Part shown: piece after piece, positions 8,984-17,903 of the stretch
Position numbering within the stretch: position 1 is the first letter of the stretch
Layout of the letters: every line of letters begins with the position of its first letter
Source: Tyzzerella sp.
GTDB taxonomy: Bacteria > Bacillota > Clostridia > Lachnospirales > Lachnospiraceae
Assembly: GCA_017410145.1 (NCBI GenBank)
Contig: JAFQRJ010000019.1
Span: 1-64,000, forward strand
Reading direction: 5' to 3'
DNA: 64,000 nucleotides
Position numbers and translations under genes: made by a program
The notes under the pieces: generated by a model
Told to the model about the DNA's origin: nothing
Seen by the model: only the letters and a program-made list of their open reading frames with translations
Database searches by the model: none

Positions 8984-9997
8984 GTGCGATATTATAATTC
9001 TCATGATTACATTGTGAAAAAAATTAAAAATCAGAAACCGCTTATGGCGTATGATGAGAGTGTTGCTTTTCAAGAATGGAAAGTACAGTCAAAACAAAAA
9101 TTGGAGGAACTGTTAGGTCTTCCATTTGAGAAATGCGAGGATGATTTTCAAATTCTGTGTGAAAGTGATATGAAGGAATATCATAGAATGGATTTCGAAT
9201 TTCAAAGTGAGGAAGGATATTATATACCATGCAGTTTGTTGATTCCAAGCCATGCAAGTTATCCATTGCCTACGGTAATCTGTTTGCAGGGACATTCCAG
9301 CGGTAAACACATTTCAATGGGTGAAGCATTGTTTGAAGGCGACGAATCCACAATTGCGCATAGCGATTTTGCCCTTCAGGCAGTGAAGGAAGGTTATTGT
9401 GCAGTGACCTTAGACCAACGCTACATGGGAAAAACTGGACAAGCAGCGGATGGAACACCTAGTTGTTTCACAGAAAATCGCTCAATGCCTTCATTATTAC
9501 TTGGAAGGACTGCAATCGGAGAACGAGTTTGGGATGTGCAACGATTGATTGACGTGATAGAAGTGCATCTACAAAAATATGTGGATATCGAACGTATCAT
9601 TTGTCTTGGGAATTCAGGTGGCGGAACGGCTACATTCTATGCGGCATGTATGGATGAAAGAATTTATATGGCAATACCTTCGTGTGCAGTATGTACCTTT
9701 GAAGAATCTGTCCTGCCTGTTTATCATTGTGCTTGTAATTACATACCAGGAATACGAAAGTATTTTAATATGGGTGATATTGGATGCCTCATTGCACCGC
9801 GAAGACTTATTCAGGTAAATGGTGTGAAAGACCATCTGTTCTGGATAGATGGAGCCAGAGAGTGTTACCAAGTGATACAGAAGGCATATCGCAAACTGGG
9901 ATGTGAGGACCGGTGTTATATGGTAGAAGGTGATGGAGCACATCAATTTTTCCCTTCTGATGTGTGGCCGTTGGTAAAAGAAATGTTGCAGAGGTAA
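8984..9997 (+). CDS. Alpha/beta-hydrolase, putative carbohydrate esterase
   Basis: The 337-residue cytoplasmic protein has an alpha/beta-hydrolase fold. CLQGHSSGKHISMGEA forms the oxyanion region, GNSGG carries the nucleophile S211, D283 lies in NGVKDHLFW and H320 in EGDGAHQFF, so a full Ser-Asp-His triad is visible. This layout matches the large bacterial esterases grouped with acetyl-xylan esterase-like and Abhydrolase_7 proteins. The GTG start at 8984 has GGGGTGAAG just upstream. Its place between a secreted glycosidase and a GH78-like enzyme suggests removal of acetyl or similar groups from imported plant oligosaccharides. The substrate is inferred from context only. Confidence 0.75.
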   Translation: MRYYNSHDYIVKKIKNQKPLMAYDESVAFQEWKVQSKQKLEELLGLPFEKCEDDFQILCESDMKEYHRMDFEFQSEEGYYIPCSLLIPSHASYPLPTVICLQGHSSGKHISMGEALFEGDESTIAHSDFALQAVKEGYCAVTLDQRYMGKTGQAADGTPSCFTENRSMPSLLLGRTAIGERVWDVQRLIDVIEVHLQKYVDIERIICLGNSGGGTATFYAACMDERIYMAIPSCAVCTFEESVLPVYHCACNYIPGIRKYFNMGDIGCLIAPRRLIQVNGVKDHLFWIDGARECYQVIQKAYRKLGCEDRCYMVEGDGAHQFFPSDVWPLVKEMLQR

Positions 9998-10052
9998 ATA
10001 ATTAGTGTAAAAGTTACGCACCACTTCTGTAGTTATGATATGGGAGGAGTTT

Positions 10053-11645
10053 ATGGTAGAGTTTTGGAAAAATGAAGATTTTTGTATTGTAAAGGAGAAT
10101 TGTCTTCCTGTTGCAATTCGCGATTCGAAGGGCATAGAGGAAGTTGAGGAATTTTTAAATGAGAAACCGACAAGTGTCTCTTTTGAGCCGACACATTGTG
10201 CAAAGTTTATGGAAAAAGGTGCATATGTGGTGTTGGATTTCGGCAGGGAGTTATGTGGTGGTCTTAGATTTATTATAAAATCATGTTTTGACAGTGAAAG
10301 CAAGGTTCGCATTACTCTCGGTGAATCTCTTACAGAGGCATGTTCGTTTGTTGGGGAGAAAAATGCGACCAATGATCACTCGCCAAGAGATTTTATTGTA
10401 GATATTGCAAACTTGTCGGATTTAACGTTTGGTCAGAGTGGCTTCCGGTTTGCGCGCATTGAATTGGTGACGGATCTTCCAGTCTGGGTGCGGAACATCT
10501 TTGCAGTCAACACGTTGCCTTATTTTGAGAGAGAAGGTTACATAAGGACCAGTGATGAAGAATTGAATCGAATTATTGAAACGGCGCTTTATACGTTAAA
10601 ACTTAATTGCCAAAATGGATATATTTGGGATGGAATTAAACGTGACAGGCTGGTTTGGAGTGGAGATTTGAATCCGGAGATTCTTACAGCTCTTTATATG
10701 TTTGGTGATAATAAGAATATTACAAATTCGCTTACATTTCTTAAGAATGCCACACCTGAAACAGAATGGATTAACACGATTCCGACCTATTCTGCATGGT
10801 GGGTGATAAATTTGTGTGATTACTGCAGATTGAGTGGAAATACACAATATTTTGAAGAAAATAAGGCTTATGCGAAAGCGATATTTAAGAGATTTAACCA
10901 ATATATTGCTATGGATGGTACGATTGATTTTCAATTACCTGCCTGGGGACAACCTTTCTATCTGGATTGGCCGACTTTTGAGACTAAGGATGCAGTCATT
11001 GGTACGGCATCACTTATTATCTATGCGGCAAATTGTTTTCTTGCGATGGAAGGGAATGAAGATTGCCATATGCTCGTAAAGAAATTGAGTAAATATCTAG
11101 AATTACCATGTGAATTTAAACAGACGCGAGCATTCCAAATCTTAGCAGGAAGAAATGCAGAGGGAGAATCTACATTCTTGGAAAAAGAAGGAGCCATAGG
11201 AATGTCAACCTTTATGGCATACTATATTTTGGCAGCAAATGCACTTGCAGGAGGAGAAAATAGTCTTTCTATGATAAAAGAGTATTTTGGAGCAATGTTA
11301 TCTCGTGGTGCAACTACTTTTTGGGAAGACTTCCACATGGAATGGTTAGATGGAAGTGGGCGCATTGATGAATTCCCAAAAGAAGGTGAGAAAGACATTC
11401 ATGGGGATTATGGTGCATTTTGCTATATCGGACTACGCCATTCACTATGTCATGGTTGGGCATCCGGAGTGCTTGCGTTTATTATTGAATATATTCTCGG
11501 CTTGAAATTAGAAAATGGCGGGGAGAAATACGAAGTGACACCTCATGTAATGGGATTGAAAGAAATTGAAGCAAAGATTCCAGTAAAAAATAAATGGCTT
11601 TGTATACATGTAGTGGATGGAGAAACTACAGTGAAGGAAATATAA
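10053..11645 (+). CDS. GH78-like alpha-L-rhamnosidase family enzyme (copy A)
   Basis: The 530-residue cytoplasmic protein has a short beta domain (YVVLDFGRELCGG, VRITLGES) followed by an alpha/alpha six-hairpin barrel. The barrel has WDGIKRDRLVWSGD, the counterpart of DCPxRExRxGWxGD in GH78 enzymes, with Asp where GH78 usually has the acid Glu. It also has TTFWEDFHMEW and SLCHGWASG, which match the second acidic and His/Trp sites of GH78. A close paralog lies at 41985. The ATG at 10053 is preferred because GGGAGG sits at 10042-10047; the ATG at 10035 would place that site inside the gene. It is the last gene before a terminator. GH78 proteins release alpha-L-rhamnose, but the altered acid residue leaves activity open. 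Confidence 0.75.
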   Translation: MVEFWKNEDFCIVKENCLPVAIRDSKGIEEVEEFLNEKPTSVSFEPTHCAKFMEKGAYVVLDFGRELCGGLRFIIKSCFDSESKVRITLGESLTEACSFVGEKNATNDHSPRDFIVDIANLSDLTFGQSGFRFARIELVTDLPVWVRNIFAVNTLPYFEREGYIRTSDEELNRIIETALYTLKLNCQNGYIWDGIKRDRLVWSGDLNPEILTALYMFGDNKNITNSLTFLKNATPETEWINTIPTYSAWWVINLCDYCRLSGNTQYFEENKAYAKAIFKRFNQYIAMDGTIDFQLPAWGQPFYLDWPTFETKDAVIGTASLIIYAANCFLAMEGNEDCHMLVKKLSKYLELPCEFKQTRAFQILAGRNAEGESTFLEKEGAIGMSTFMAYYILAANALAGGENSLSMIKEYFGAMLSRGATTFWEDFHMEWLDGSGRIDEFPKEGEKDIHGDYGAFCYIGLRHSLCHGWASGVLAFIIEYILGLKLENGGEKYEVTPHVMGLKEIEAKIPVKNKWLCIHVVDGETTVKEI

Positions 11646-11652
11646 AGAATAG

Positions 11653-11683
11653 AAGGGAGAATCAACTTGGATTTTCCCTTTTT
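11653..11683 (+). terminator. Rho-independent terminator after GH78-like copy A
   Basis: AAGGGAGAATC (11653-11663) pairs with GATTTTCCCTT (11670-11680) around a six-base loop, with one G-U pair, and runs into TTTTT. It closes the left glycan block. Confidence 0.85.
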
Positions 11684-11813
11684 GTCTAAGTGCCTTTTGG
11701 GCAACCGTGGACAATTTGGTGAAACTGAATATGGAGAGTGATGTTTATGATTGTTTTATGCTTTTTACACAAAAATAAACTAAGAAGGAGGATTTTATGA
11801 ATACAACAGAATT

Positions 11814-11843
11814 GTTGAACTCGTGGTATAATTATGGTACAAT
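11814..11843 (+). promoter_or_regulatory. Candidate promoter of toxin-antitoxin pair
   Basis: TTGAAC at 11814-11819 and TACAAT at 11838-11843 are 18 bases apart. Transcription would begin near 11850, 25 bases before the ATG at 11875, which fits the shorter antitoxin start. Confidence 0.45.
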
Positions 11844-11874
11844 TATAACATCAAAAAAGAAAGAAGGTACTTAT

Positions 11875-12135
11875 ATGCCACATATTATTCCAATTAACAA
11901 ATTAAAAAACACGTCAAAAATTTCTGAACTTTGTCATGAAACAGACGAACCAATTTATGTAACAAAGAATGGATACGGAGATATGGTGATTATGAGTATG
12001 GAGATTTATGAAGGGATCATACGTCAAGTTAATATGTATAGAGAACTTCAAATATCAGAGCAGCAAATTATAGAAGGAAAGACAAAAGATGCAAGGAGAG
12101 CTTTGACAGAAATGAGGGAACGGTATGACTTATAA
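11875..12135 (+). CDS. Type II antitoxin, Phd/YefM family
   Basis: The 86-residue protein begins MPHIIPINKLKNTSKISELC and continues EPIYVTKNGYGDMVIMSMEIYE, the DNA-binding part of the Phd/YefM fold. The C-terminal half, rich in Glu, Arg and Gln, would wrap the toxin. It overlaps the toxin gene by 11 bases, as is usual for these pairs. Starts are disputed: an in-frame ATG at 11797 has a perfect AAGGAGG at 11785-11791, adding 26 residues that do not resemble the family. The shorter form is chosen because family members start at this point and a promoter-like pair lies between the two ATGs. It likely represses its own operon. Confidence 0.8.
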   Translation: MPHIIPINKLKNTSKISELCHETDEPIYVTKNGYGDMVIMSMEIYEGIIRQVNMYRELQISEQQIIEGKTKDARRALTEMRERYDL

Positions 12136-12436
12136 CTTAATAATTACGGAACGAGCGGATGAACTCTTAGATAAATTGGTTATTTATCTACTCTATCAAT
12201 TAAAGAATGAGAAAGCTGCAAGCCATTTGTTAAGTAGTATCTCAAAGATTTATGATAGAGTAGCTGAAAACCCATTCCAATTTCCCCAATGCAGAGATAC
12301 AGCTCTCAAAAGGAAAGAATATCGAGAGGTTGTCATACCTGACATGAATTATGTGGTAATATATAAAATTAATGAAGACACAGTCTATATTCTAGGAGTT
12401 TTTCATGGTCTGGAAAACTATAATCAGAAAATTTAA
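12125..12436 (+). CDS. RelE/ParE-family toxin
   Basis: The 103-residue protein has the compact alpha/beta layout of RelE/ParE toxins: two N-terminal helices, then FPQCRDTALKRKEYREVVIPDMNYVVIYKI and a closing VYILGVFHG strand. Members either cleave ribosome-bound mRNA or inhibit gyrase; the sequence alone does not tell which. It is translationally coupled to the antitoxin and its stop codon overlaps the convergent regulator gene by four bases. The complete, intact pair at a gap between two sugar operons looks like an acquired cassette (inference). Confidence 0.8.
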   Translation: MTYNLIITERADELLDKLVIYLLYQLKNEKAASHLLSSISKIYDRVAENPFQFPQCRDTALKRKEYREVVIPDMNYVVIYKINEDTVYILGVFHGLENYNQKI

Positions 12437-13209
12437 TTATTTTTATTTTCCTTCCGATATCTAAGTGGCGAATACCCCGTTATCTTTTTAAACACATTTC
12501 CAAAATACGCAGATGAATTAAATCCACAAAGCTGCGAGATTTCCAACATATCCTTATCTGAAGATTCCAAAAAATTGCAAGCATTTTTCACACGAATGTT
12601 ATTCAGGTAATCAATCATCGTTATCCCCATAGCTTCTTTGAACACACGGCACAGATGATGCTTGGATACATGCATTTGCTCTGCAATCTGGTCAATGGAG
12701 TGTATTTCCGAAAAATGCTTATTGATATATTTAATGATATTACTAATTCTCTCGTCGTATGTTGTATCCGGCGTACATTTAGATAGCTTGCGAAGCAGTG
12801 TGGCAAGGTCCACAGCAAAATCGGTCTGTCTTGTGTCATCGGCCAGAGATTTCAAGAGCCCTTTTAATTCCTCCTGCATGCTTTCGGGTGGGGAGATGAA
12901 CACCTTATCAAAGCAACGCAGCAAATCCTTCAGCGCGCTTGGGGTATAGGTCTCTGCTAAATAGTCGTATGTAAATCCAACAATGGTACGAAGCGAGTAC
13001 GCACCGCCGGTACGATGAAACTTATTTGGAGCAATCAAAATAAAGTCCCCTGCCGATACGGAAAAGAACTTATCCTCTACAAAATATTCCCGACTGCCGG
13101 CCTCTAAATAATACAATTCATAGGAATTGTGGTAGTGCATGGCAGGCATGGAAAACTTCCTTGCAACGGTACTTACAAAATGGTCCGGTGTATCTTCAAA
13201 AAAAGCCAT
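12433..13209 (-). CDS. AraC-family regulator with cupin sensor domain
   Basis: The 258-residue protein has an N-terminal cupin-like sensor (YHNSYELYYLEAGSREYFVEDKFFSVSAGD split by strands) and a C-terminal double helix-turn-helix. The first helix-turn-helix is around SIDQIAEQMHVSKHHLCRVF and the second around ISQLCGFNSSAYFGNVFKK, ending with the family signature GYSPLRYR. GAGGAGG precedes the ATG on the minus strand. It is divergent from uxaB with 183 bases between, so it probably activates the uxaB-uxaA operon in response to a uronate or oligomer (inference from position). Confidence 0.88.
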   Translation of the reverse strand: MAFFEDTPDHFVSTVARKFSMPAMHYHNSYELYYLEAGSREYFVEDKFFSVSAGDFILIAPNKFHRTGGAYSLRTIVGFTYDYLAETYTPSALKDLLRCFDKVFISPPESMQEELKGLLKSLADDTRQTDFAVDLATLLRKLSKCTPDTTYDERISNIIKYINKHFSEIHSIDQIAEQMHVSKHHLCRVFKEAMGITMIDYLNNIRVKNACNFLESSDKDMLEISQLCGFNSSAYFGNVFKKITGYSPLRYRKENKNN

Positions 13210-13392
13210 CTAATTTCGCCTCCTCAATATCAATATTTTACTAAAATATGCGAAAAACGTCAATATCGTGATATAAAATATAGAAATATTATGTTACTAT
13301 TCAGCCATGCGGCAAATATATGTATGGAAACGTCATGCTTGCATGTAAGTTGACAATCATATATTTTATAATAAGTAAAGGAAGGATTTATC

Positions 13393-14856
13393 ATGGAAAA
13401 TTTAAACGCAAAAATGATTCAAAAAACGGAGAGACCGATTAAGGTAATTCAATTTGGTGAAGGAAATTTCCTTCGTGCATTTGTCGATTATATGATTGAC
13501 GTGGCAAACGAGGCAGGTGTATTTGATGGTAGCATTGCAATCGTGAAGCCAATTTCATTTGGAAGTCTGGAAATGTTTGAGAAACAGGACAACTTATACA
13601 CTGTTGTACTTCGCGGAAAAGAGAACGGTCAGACAGTAAATGACAGCCGTATCGTCACCTCGGTTTCAAAGGTATTGGATTGTAAGGACGACTATGAAGC
13701 TTACATGGGACTTGCGAAACTTGACACACTTCGTTTTGTTGTGTCTAATACAACCGAAGCAGGAATTGTACTTGATGTGAATGACAATTTCGATGGACTT
13801 CCAACTACATATCCTGGGAAATTAACAAAATTTTTGTATGAACGCTATAAAGCATTTAACGGGGATGTAAATAAAGGTCTCATTATTCTTCCGGTAGAAT
13901 TAATTGAAAATAATGGTGGCAAATTAAGAGAATGTGTGTTGGCACTTTGTGATGCATGGAAATTGCCATTAACGTTTAAAGTCTGGGTGCAAGCGTCCTG
14001 CGTATTCTGCAGCACACTTGTTGACCGTATTGTAACAGGTTATCCGAGAAATGAAGTGGCAAGCATTTGTGAGGAACTTGGATATCAGGATAACATAGTT
14101 GATGTCGGAGAACCATTCGGGCTTTGGGTTATTGAGAGTAACAAGGATATCAGCGGGGAACTTCCTTTAGATAAAGCAGGACTCCCAGTTGTATTTACAG
14201 ATAATCAAAAACCATACAGAGAGAGAAAGGTACGTGTATTAAACGGTGCACATACAGCGTCTGTGTTAGCAGGCTATCTCTATGGTCTAGATATTGTCCG
14301 TGATTGTATGCATGATGAAATCATGGGCAAATTTATTCGACAAGTAGTTATGGAAGAAATCGTTCCACAGGTACCACTTCCAATTGAAGAAGTAAAAGCA
14401 TTTGCGGCATCTGTGTTTGAACGTTTCGAGAATCCATTTATCGATCACGCCCTGCTTTCCATTTCACTCAACTCCGTATCAAAGTGGAAAGCAAGGGTAC
14501 TGCCATCTTTTAAAGACCATGTTGCAAATAAGGGTGAATTGCCAAGACTCATTACATTTTCACTGGCAGCGCTCTTTGCATTTTACTCATCAGAGGATTT
14601 GAGAAATGGTGTGCTTATTGCAAAACGAGCAGATGGAACTGCATATGAGATTCATGACGATGCACATGTATTAGAATTCTTTGCTGCTAATAGCGGAAAA
14701 GAAGCAGGTGAGTTCGTGAAGGCGGCTCTATCCAATGAAGCGTTCTGGGGTGAAGATTTGACCGCATACGAAGGCATGGAAGAGACTGTGACTGAGTGGC
14801 TCGCACTCATCAAAGCAGATGCAAAGGACGCACTTCTGAAAGTGTTGGGTATGTAA
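13393..14856 (+). CDS. uxaB: Tagaturonate reductase (altronate oxidoreductase)
   Basis: The 487-residue cytoplasmic enzyme belongs to the mannitol/altronate dehydrogenase family. It has the N-terminal NAD-binding start (IKVIQFGEGNFLRAFVDYM), the VSNTTEAGIV segment, and the catalytic region around KVRVLNGAHTASVLAGYLYG with the conserved Lys-Asn-His pattern. UxaB reduces D-tagaturonate, made from D-galacturonate by UxaC, to D-altronate with NADH. The length is close to the E. coli protein. It is followed after one base by uxaA. AAGGAAGG sits just before the ATG. Confidence 0.93.
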   Translation: MENLNAKMIQKTERPIKVIQFGEGNFLRAFVDYMIDVANEAGVFDGSIAIVKPISFGSLEMFEKQDNLYTVVLRGKENGQTVNDSRIVTSVSKVLDCKDDYEAYMGLAKLDTLRFVVSNTTEAGIVLDVNDNFDGLPTTYPGKLTKFLYERYKAFNGDVNKGLIILPVELIENNGGKLRECVLALCDAWKLPLTFKVWVQASCVFCSTLVDRIVTGYPRNEVASICEELGYQDNIVDVGEPFGLWVIESNKDISGELPLDKAGLPVVFTDNQKPYRERKVRVLNGAHTASVLAGYLYGLDIVRDCMHDEIMGKFIRQVVMEEIVPQVPLPIEEVKAFAASVFERFENPFIDHALLSISLNSVSKWKARVLPSFKDHVANKGELPRLITFSLAALFAFYSSEDLRNGVLIAKRADGTAYEIHDDAHVLEFFAANSGKEAGEFVKAALSNEAFWGEDLTAYEGMEETVTEWLALIKADAKDALLKVLGM

Positions 14857-14857
14857 T

Positions 14858-16339
14858 ATGAAGGCGATTAAAATACATCCAAGTGATAAGGTAGCTGTAG
14901 CTATCAATACTTTAAAAGCACAAGAAACATTTGAAATTGATGGAAATAAATACGTAGCGAAGACAGAGGTTCCGGCGGGACATAAGATTGCAATTGCACC
15001 AATGAAGGCGGGCGAAAATATTATCAAATATGGTTTCCCAATTGGTCATGCAAGAGTGGATATCGCAGTAGGAGAGCATGTGCACTCTCATAATGTCAAA
15101 TCAAATCTTGGTGAACTCTTAGAGTATGCATACCAACCTGCCATTCAAGAGATAGAGAAGGTGCCAAGCCGAATCTTTCGGGGTTACCGCAGAAAAGACG
15201 GCAAGGTGGGTATACGTAACGAAGTATGGATTATTCCGACTGTCGGCTGTGTGAACTCGATTGTAAGAGAAATTGAAGCGCAATCACAGCAATTTAAGGA
15301 AGAGCATATTGATGGAATTTATGCGTACAATCATCCATATGGATGTTCTCAGTTAGGTGCAGACTGGCAAATGACATTGGAGTATTTGTGTGGTCTCATT
15401 CGCCATCCAAACGCAGGCGCAGTGCTTGTAGTTGGACTGGGATGCGAGAATGGGAATATTCCGGAATTAAAGAAATTCCTTGGGGAATATGATGGCGACC
15501 GTGTCAAATTCCTAGTTTGTCAAGAGGAAGAGGATGAGATTGCAAAAGGCGTGGAATTAATGAAAGAACTTTGTGCCTACGCAGAGGGCTTCAGCCGAGA
15601 GGAGTGCCCGGCATCGGAGTTGGTAATTGGTCTAAAGTGTGGCGGCTCTGATGGTTTTTCCGGTATCACGGCAAATCCACTTTTGGGATGCATTTCCGAT
15701 AAGTTGATTGCACAAGGTGGTAGCTCGATTCTGACAGAAGTTCCGGAGATGTTTGGGGCTGAAACGATATTGATGAATCGCTGTCGCGATAAAGAATTAT
15801 TTCAAAAGACAGTCAGTTTGATTAACGATTTCAAACAGTATTTTATGCGTTATGGTGAAAAAGTAGATGAAAATCCATCGCCGGGGAACAAGGAAGGCGG
15901 AATCACAACCTTAGAAGACAAATCCTTAGGCTGTGTTCAAAAAGGCGGAACAAGTCCGGTGGAAGATGTCCTAAAATATGCGGAGCCTATTAAAAAGCAC
16001 GGTTTGTCACTTCTGAATGCGCCTGGAAATGATTTGGTGGCATCTAATGCATTAGTTGCGTCGGGAGCACATATGGTTTTATTTACCACAGGGAGAGGCA
16101 CTCCGTTTGGATGTCCGGTGCCGACGGTGAAGGTGTCAAGTAACACGGCGCTTTATAATAAGAAAAAGGCATGGATTGATTACAATGCAGGTGCTTTATT
16201 AGAAGGAGTATCTATGAAGCAATTGACCGAAGATTTTTATCAGTATTTATTGCAGCTTGCTTCCGGTGAAATACAGGCAAAATCCGAGATGTTAGATAAG
16301 CATGAACTTGCAATTTTTAAGGATGGTGTTACACTATAA
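14858..16339 (+). CDS. uxaA: Altronate dehydratase
   Basis: The 493-residue protein has a small N-terminal SAF-like domain (to about residue 85, with AVGEHVHSHNVKS) and a large catalytic domain. The catalytic domain contains GYRRKDGKVGIRNEVWIIPTVGC, a conserved Cys-rich region (NHPYGCSQLG, GLGCENGN, LKCGGSDGFSG) and TTGRGTPFGCPVPTVKVSSN near the end. UxaA converts D-altronate to 2-keto-3-deoxygluconate in an iron-dependent reaction. It is one base downstream of uxaB. KDG kinase and aldolase are not in this window. Confidence 0.93.
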   Translation: MKAIKIHPSDKVAVAINTLKAQETFEIDGNKYVAKTEVPAGHKIAIAPMKAGENIIKYGFPIGHARVDIAVGEHVHSHNVKSNLGELLEYAYQPAIQEIEKVPSRIFRGYRRKDGKVGIRNEVWIIPTVGCVNSIVREIEAQSQQFKEEHIDGIYAYNHPYGCSQLGADWQMTLEYLCGLIRHPNAGAVLVVGLGCENGNIPELKKFLGEYDGDRVKFLVCQEEEDEIAKGVELMKELCAYAEGFSREECPASELVIGLKCGGSDGFSGITANPLLGCISDKLIAQGGSSILTEVPEMFGAETILMNRCRDKELFQKTVSLINDFKQYFMRYGEKVDENPSPGNKEGGITTLEDKSLGCVQKGGTSPVEDVLKYAEPIKKHGLSLLNAPGNDLVASNALVASGAHMVLFTTGRGTPFGCPVPTVKVSSNTALYNKKKAWIDYNAGALLEGVSMKQLTEDFYQYLLQLASGEIQAKSEMLDKHELAIFKDGVTL

Positions 16340-16375
16340 AGTAGATACTGTTTTATCAACATGGAGGATTTTAAT

Positions 16376-17800
16376 ATGAAAATAAAGAAGACCTTTGCAG
16401 TAGTAATGGTGCTGGCGGTTGTAGCCACATCATTTGTAGGATGTGGTGCTAAAAGAGTCAATCATACTTTGCCGGCATTTGACGATGAAGCTACCATTAT
16501 TCGTTCGGCATGGTGGTGTCCGGAGCCGACAGCTGAGAATTATGATGTGTACAAGGAATGTGGGTTAAACACCCTACTGTTAGTGAATCACAATTTCCGC
16601 ACAGGTGATTTTGCTACCAGCGATCATCAATTACAACTCACGAAAGAATACGGTTATTATATTGGGACTCCGGAGGATTTTGATGGGGAAACCATGACTG
16701 ATCAATCACTTGCTTTGGCGAAAGAAAAAGGGTTAGATGTGATTCTTGCAGAGGGAGAAGCTTATTTTGCATGGATAGGCGAGCCAGTAAATGTGTACGA
16801 AGACTTCACGATTGATTATAGTGAATACGAAGATATCATCGTGGGTGTCTTTTCCGGAGATGAACCCTCTGCGCCAGAGATGAAGGAACAGGCAAAGAAT
16901 ATTAAAAATGTAGAAAAAGTATTTCCAAATGTCCCGTATTTTGCGAATCTGTTTCCATGCTATGCAGATTTAGATAGTGCGTTAAAAGCAAACAGTTATA
17001 ATCAATACTTAGATGAATATGGGAAAGTATTTCTTTCCAAAACGAGTAAGCCACGTATGATTTCTGTGGATTTCTATCCTTTTATTGGCACAAACAACGA
17101 TAAAATGTTCTACAATTACGAGTTGTTTACTGATAAGGCGATGGAATATGATGCAGATATGCATATGTTCATTCAGTCCTGTGTTTCGGCAGACGGTTCA
17201 CATCGTATGTTGAATGAGCAGGAGATTATGGTGCAGGTAAGTACCGCCCTTGCATATGGAGCAAGAGCATATTCCTATTTTCTCTACGCACCTGCAGGTA
17301 CAGGGTATCCGGAAGGACTTGTTGACGGGGAAGGAAAACCTGCTGCTATGTACTATCATGCGCAGAAGGCTAACGCGCTAGTGACTTCAATGGAAAAGGC
17401 TTATATGCATTATGATTATGTGAATACTATTGCAGTTACAGATGATGAGCGTGATTATGCAGAAGGTGCATTTGGATTTCTTCCTATCATGAAGAATGTG
17501 GGGACTTGCGAAGAATCAGAAATACTGGAAAATGTGAGTGCAACTAATCGTGCATTGGTAAGCATTATGCGAGATAAAGATGGAAATGAAGCTTTTTATA
17601 TTATGAACTATTTTGATAACGGTGACTCGGAGATGGAGGAGGACTGTACGGTTACCTTGAATCTGAAAAACATGAAGAAAGTTGCGCTTTATGGAACTAC
17701 AGAGTGTCTTGAGGGAGAGGTACAAGATGTGAAAAAGAATGAATTCACATATACGCTTACTCCGGGTGAAGGGATGCTAGTTATTCCATACCGCAAATAG
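16376..17800 (+). CDS. Lipoprotein TIM-barrel glycosidase candidate (GDEP type)
   Basis: The 474-residue protein has a lipoprotein signal (VVATSFVGC) and should be anchored outside the membrane. It is almost entirely one TIM barrel: SAWWCPEPTAENYDVYKECGLNTLL at the start (quoted in part), GVFSGDEPSAPEM with E163 at the presumed acid/base site, and FIQSCV plus TALAYGARAYSYFLYAPAG near the end. These segments align with the barrels at 4678 and 20794, which carry large extra modules that this one lacks. GGAGG at 16363-16367 sets the start at 16376 rather than 16361. Being in the uxaBA operon points to a uronate-containing substrate. The activity is unknown. Confidence 0.7.
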   Translation: MKIKKTFAVVMVLAVVATSFVGCGAKRVNHTLPAFDDEATIIRSAWWCPEPTAENYDVYKECGLNTLLLVNHNFRTGDFATSDHQLQLTKEYGYYIGTPEDFDGETMTDQSLALAKEKGLDVILAEGEAYFAWIGEPVNVYEDFTIDYSEYEDIIVGVFSGDEPSAPEMKEQAKNIKNVEKVFPNVPYFANLFPCYADLDSALKANSYNQYLDEYGKVFLSKTSKPRMISVDFYPFIGTNNDKMFYNYELFTDKAMEYDADMHMFIQSCVSADGSHRMLNEQEIMVQVSTALAYGARAYSYFLYAPAGTGYPEGLVDGEGKPAAMYYHAQKANALVTSMEKAYMHYDYVNTIAVTDDERDYAEGAFGFLPIMKNVGTCEESEILENVSATNRALVSIMRDKDGNEAFYIMNYFDNGDSEMEEDCTVTLNLKNMKKVALYGTTECLEGEVQDVKKNEFTYTLTPGEGMLVIPYRK

Positions 17801-17812
17801 TAAGGATTCAAC

Positions 17813-17842
17813 AGAGGATGTTTTTGCATCCTCTTCTTTTTT
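17813..17842 (+). terminator. Rho-independent terminator after uxaBA-lipoprotein operon
   Basis: AGAGGATG (17813-17820) pairs with CATCCTCT (17827-17834) around TTTTTG, followed by TCTTTTTT. Confidence 0.85.
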
Positions 17843-17903
17843 GCTTCCGTTTGTGATAAAATAGAAATAAAAATAATTCCGTAGCATGATTTGGGAGGAA
17901 TGC

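Noticed and set aside
9614..10372. Open minus-strand frame of 252 codons
   Set aside because: It lies antisense to the esterase and GH78-like genes, has no recognisable domain and no ribosome binding site.
13350..13372. TTGACA followed by TATAAT before uxaB
   Set aside because: The two hexamers are only 11 bases apart, too close for a sigma-A promoter; the real promoter in 13210-13392 is not clear.
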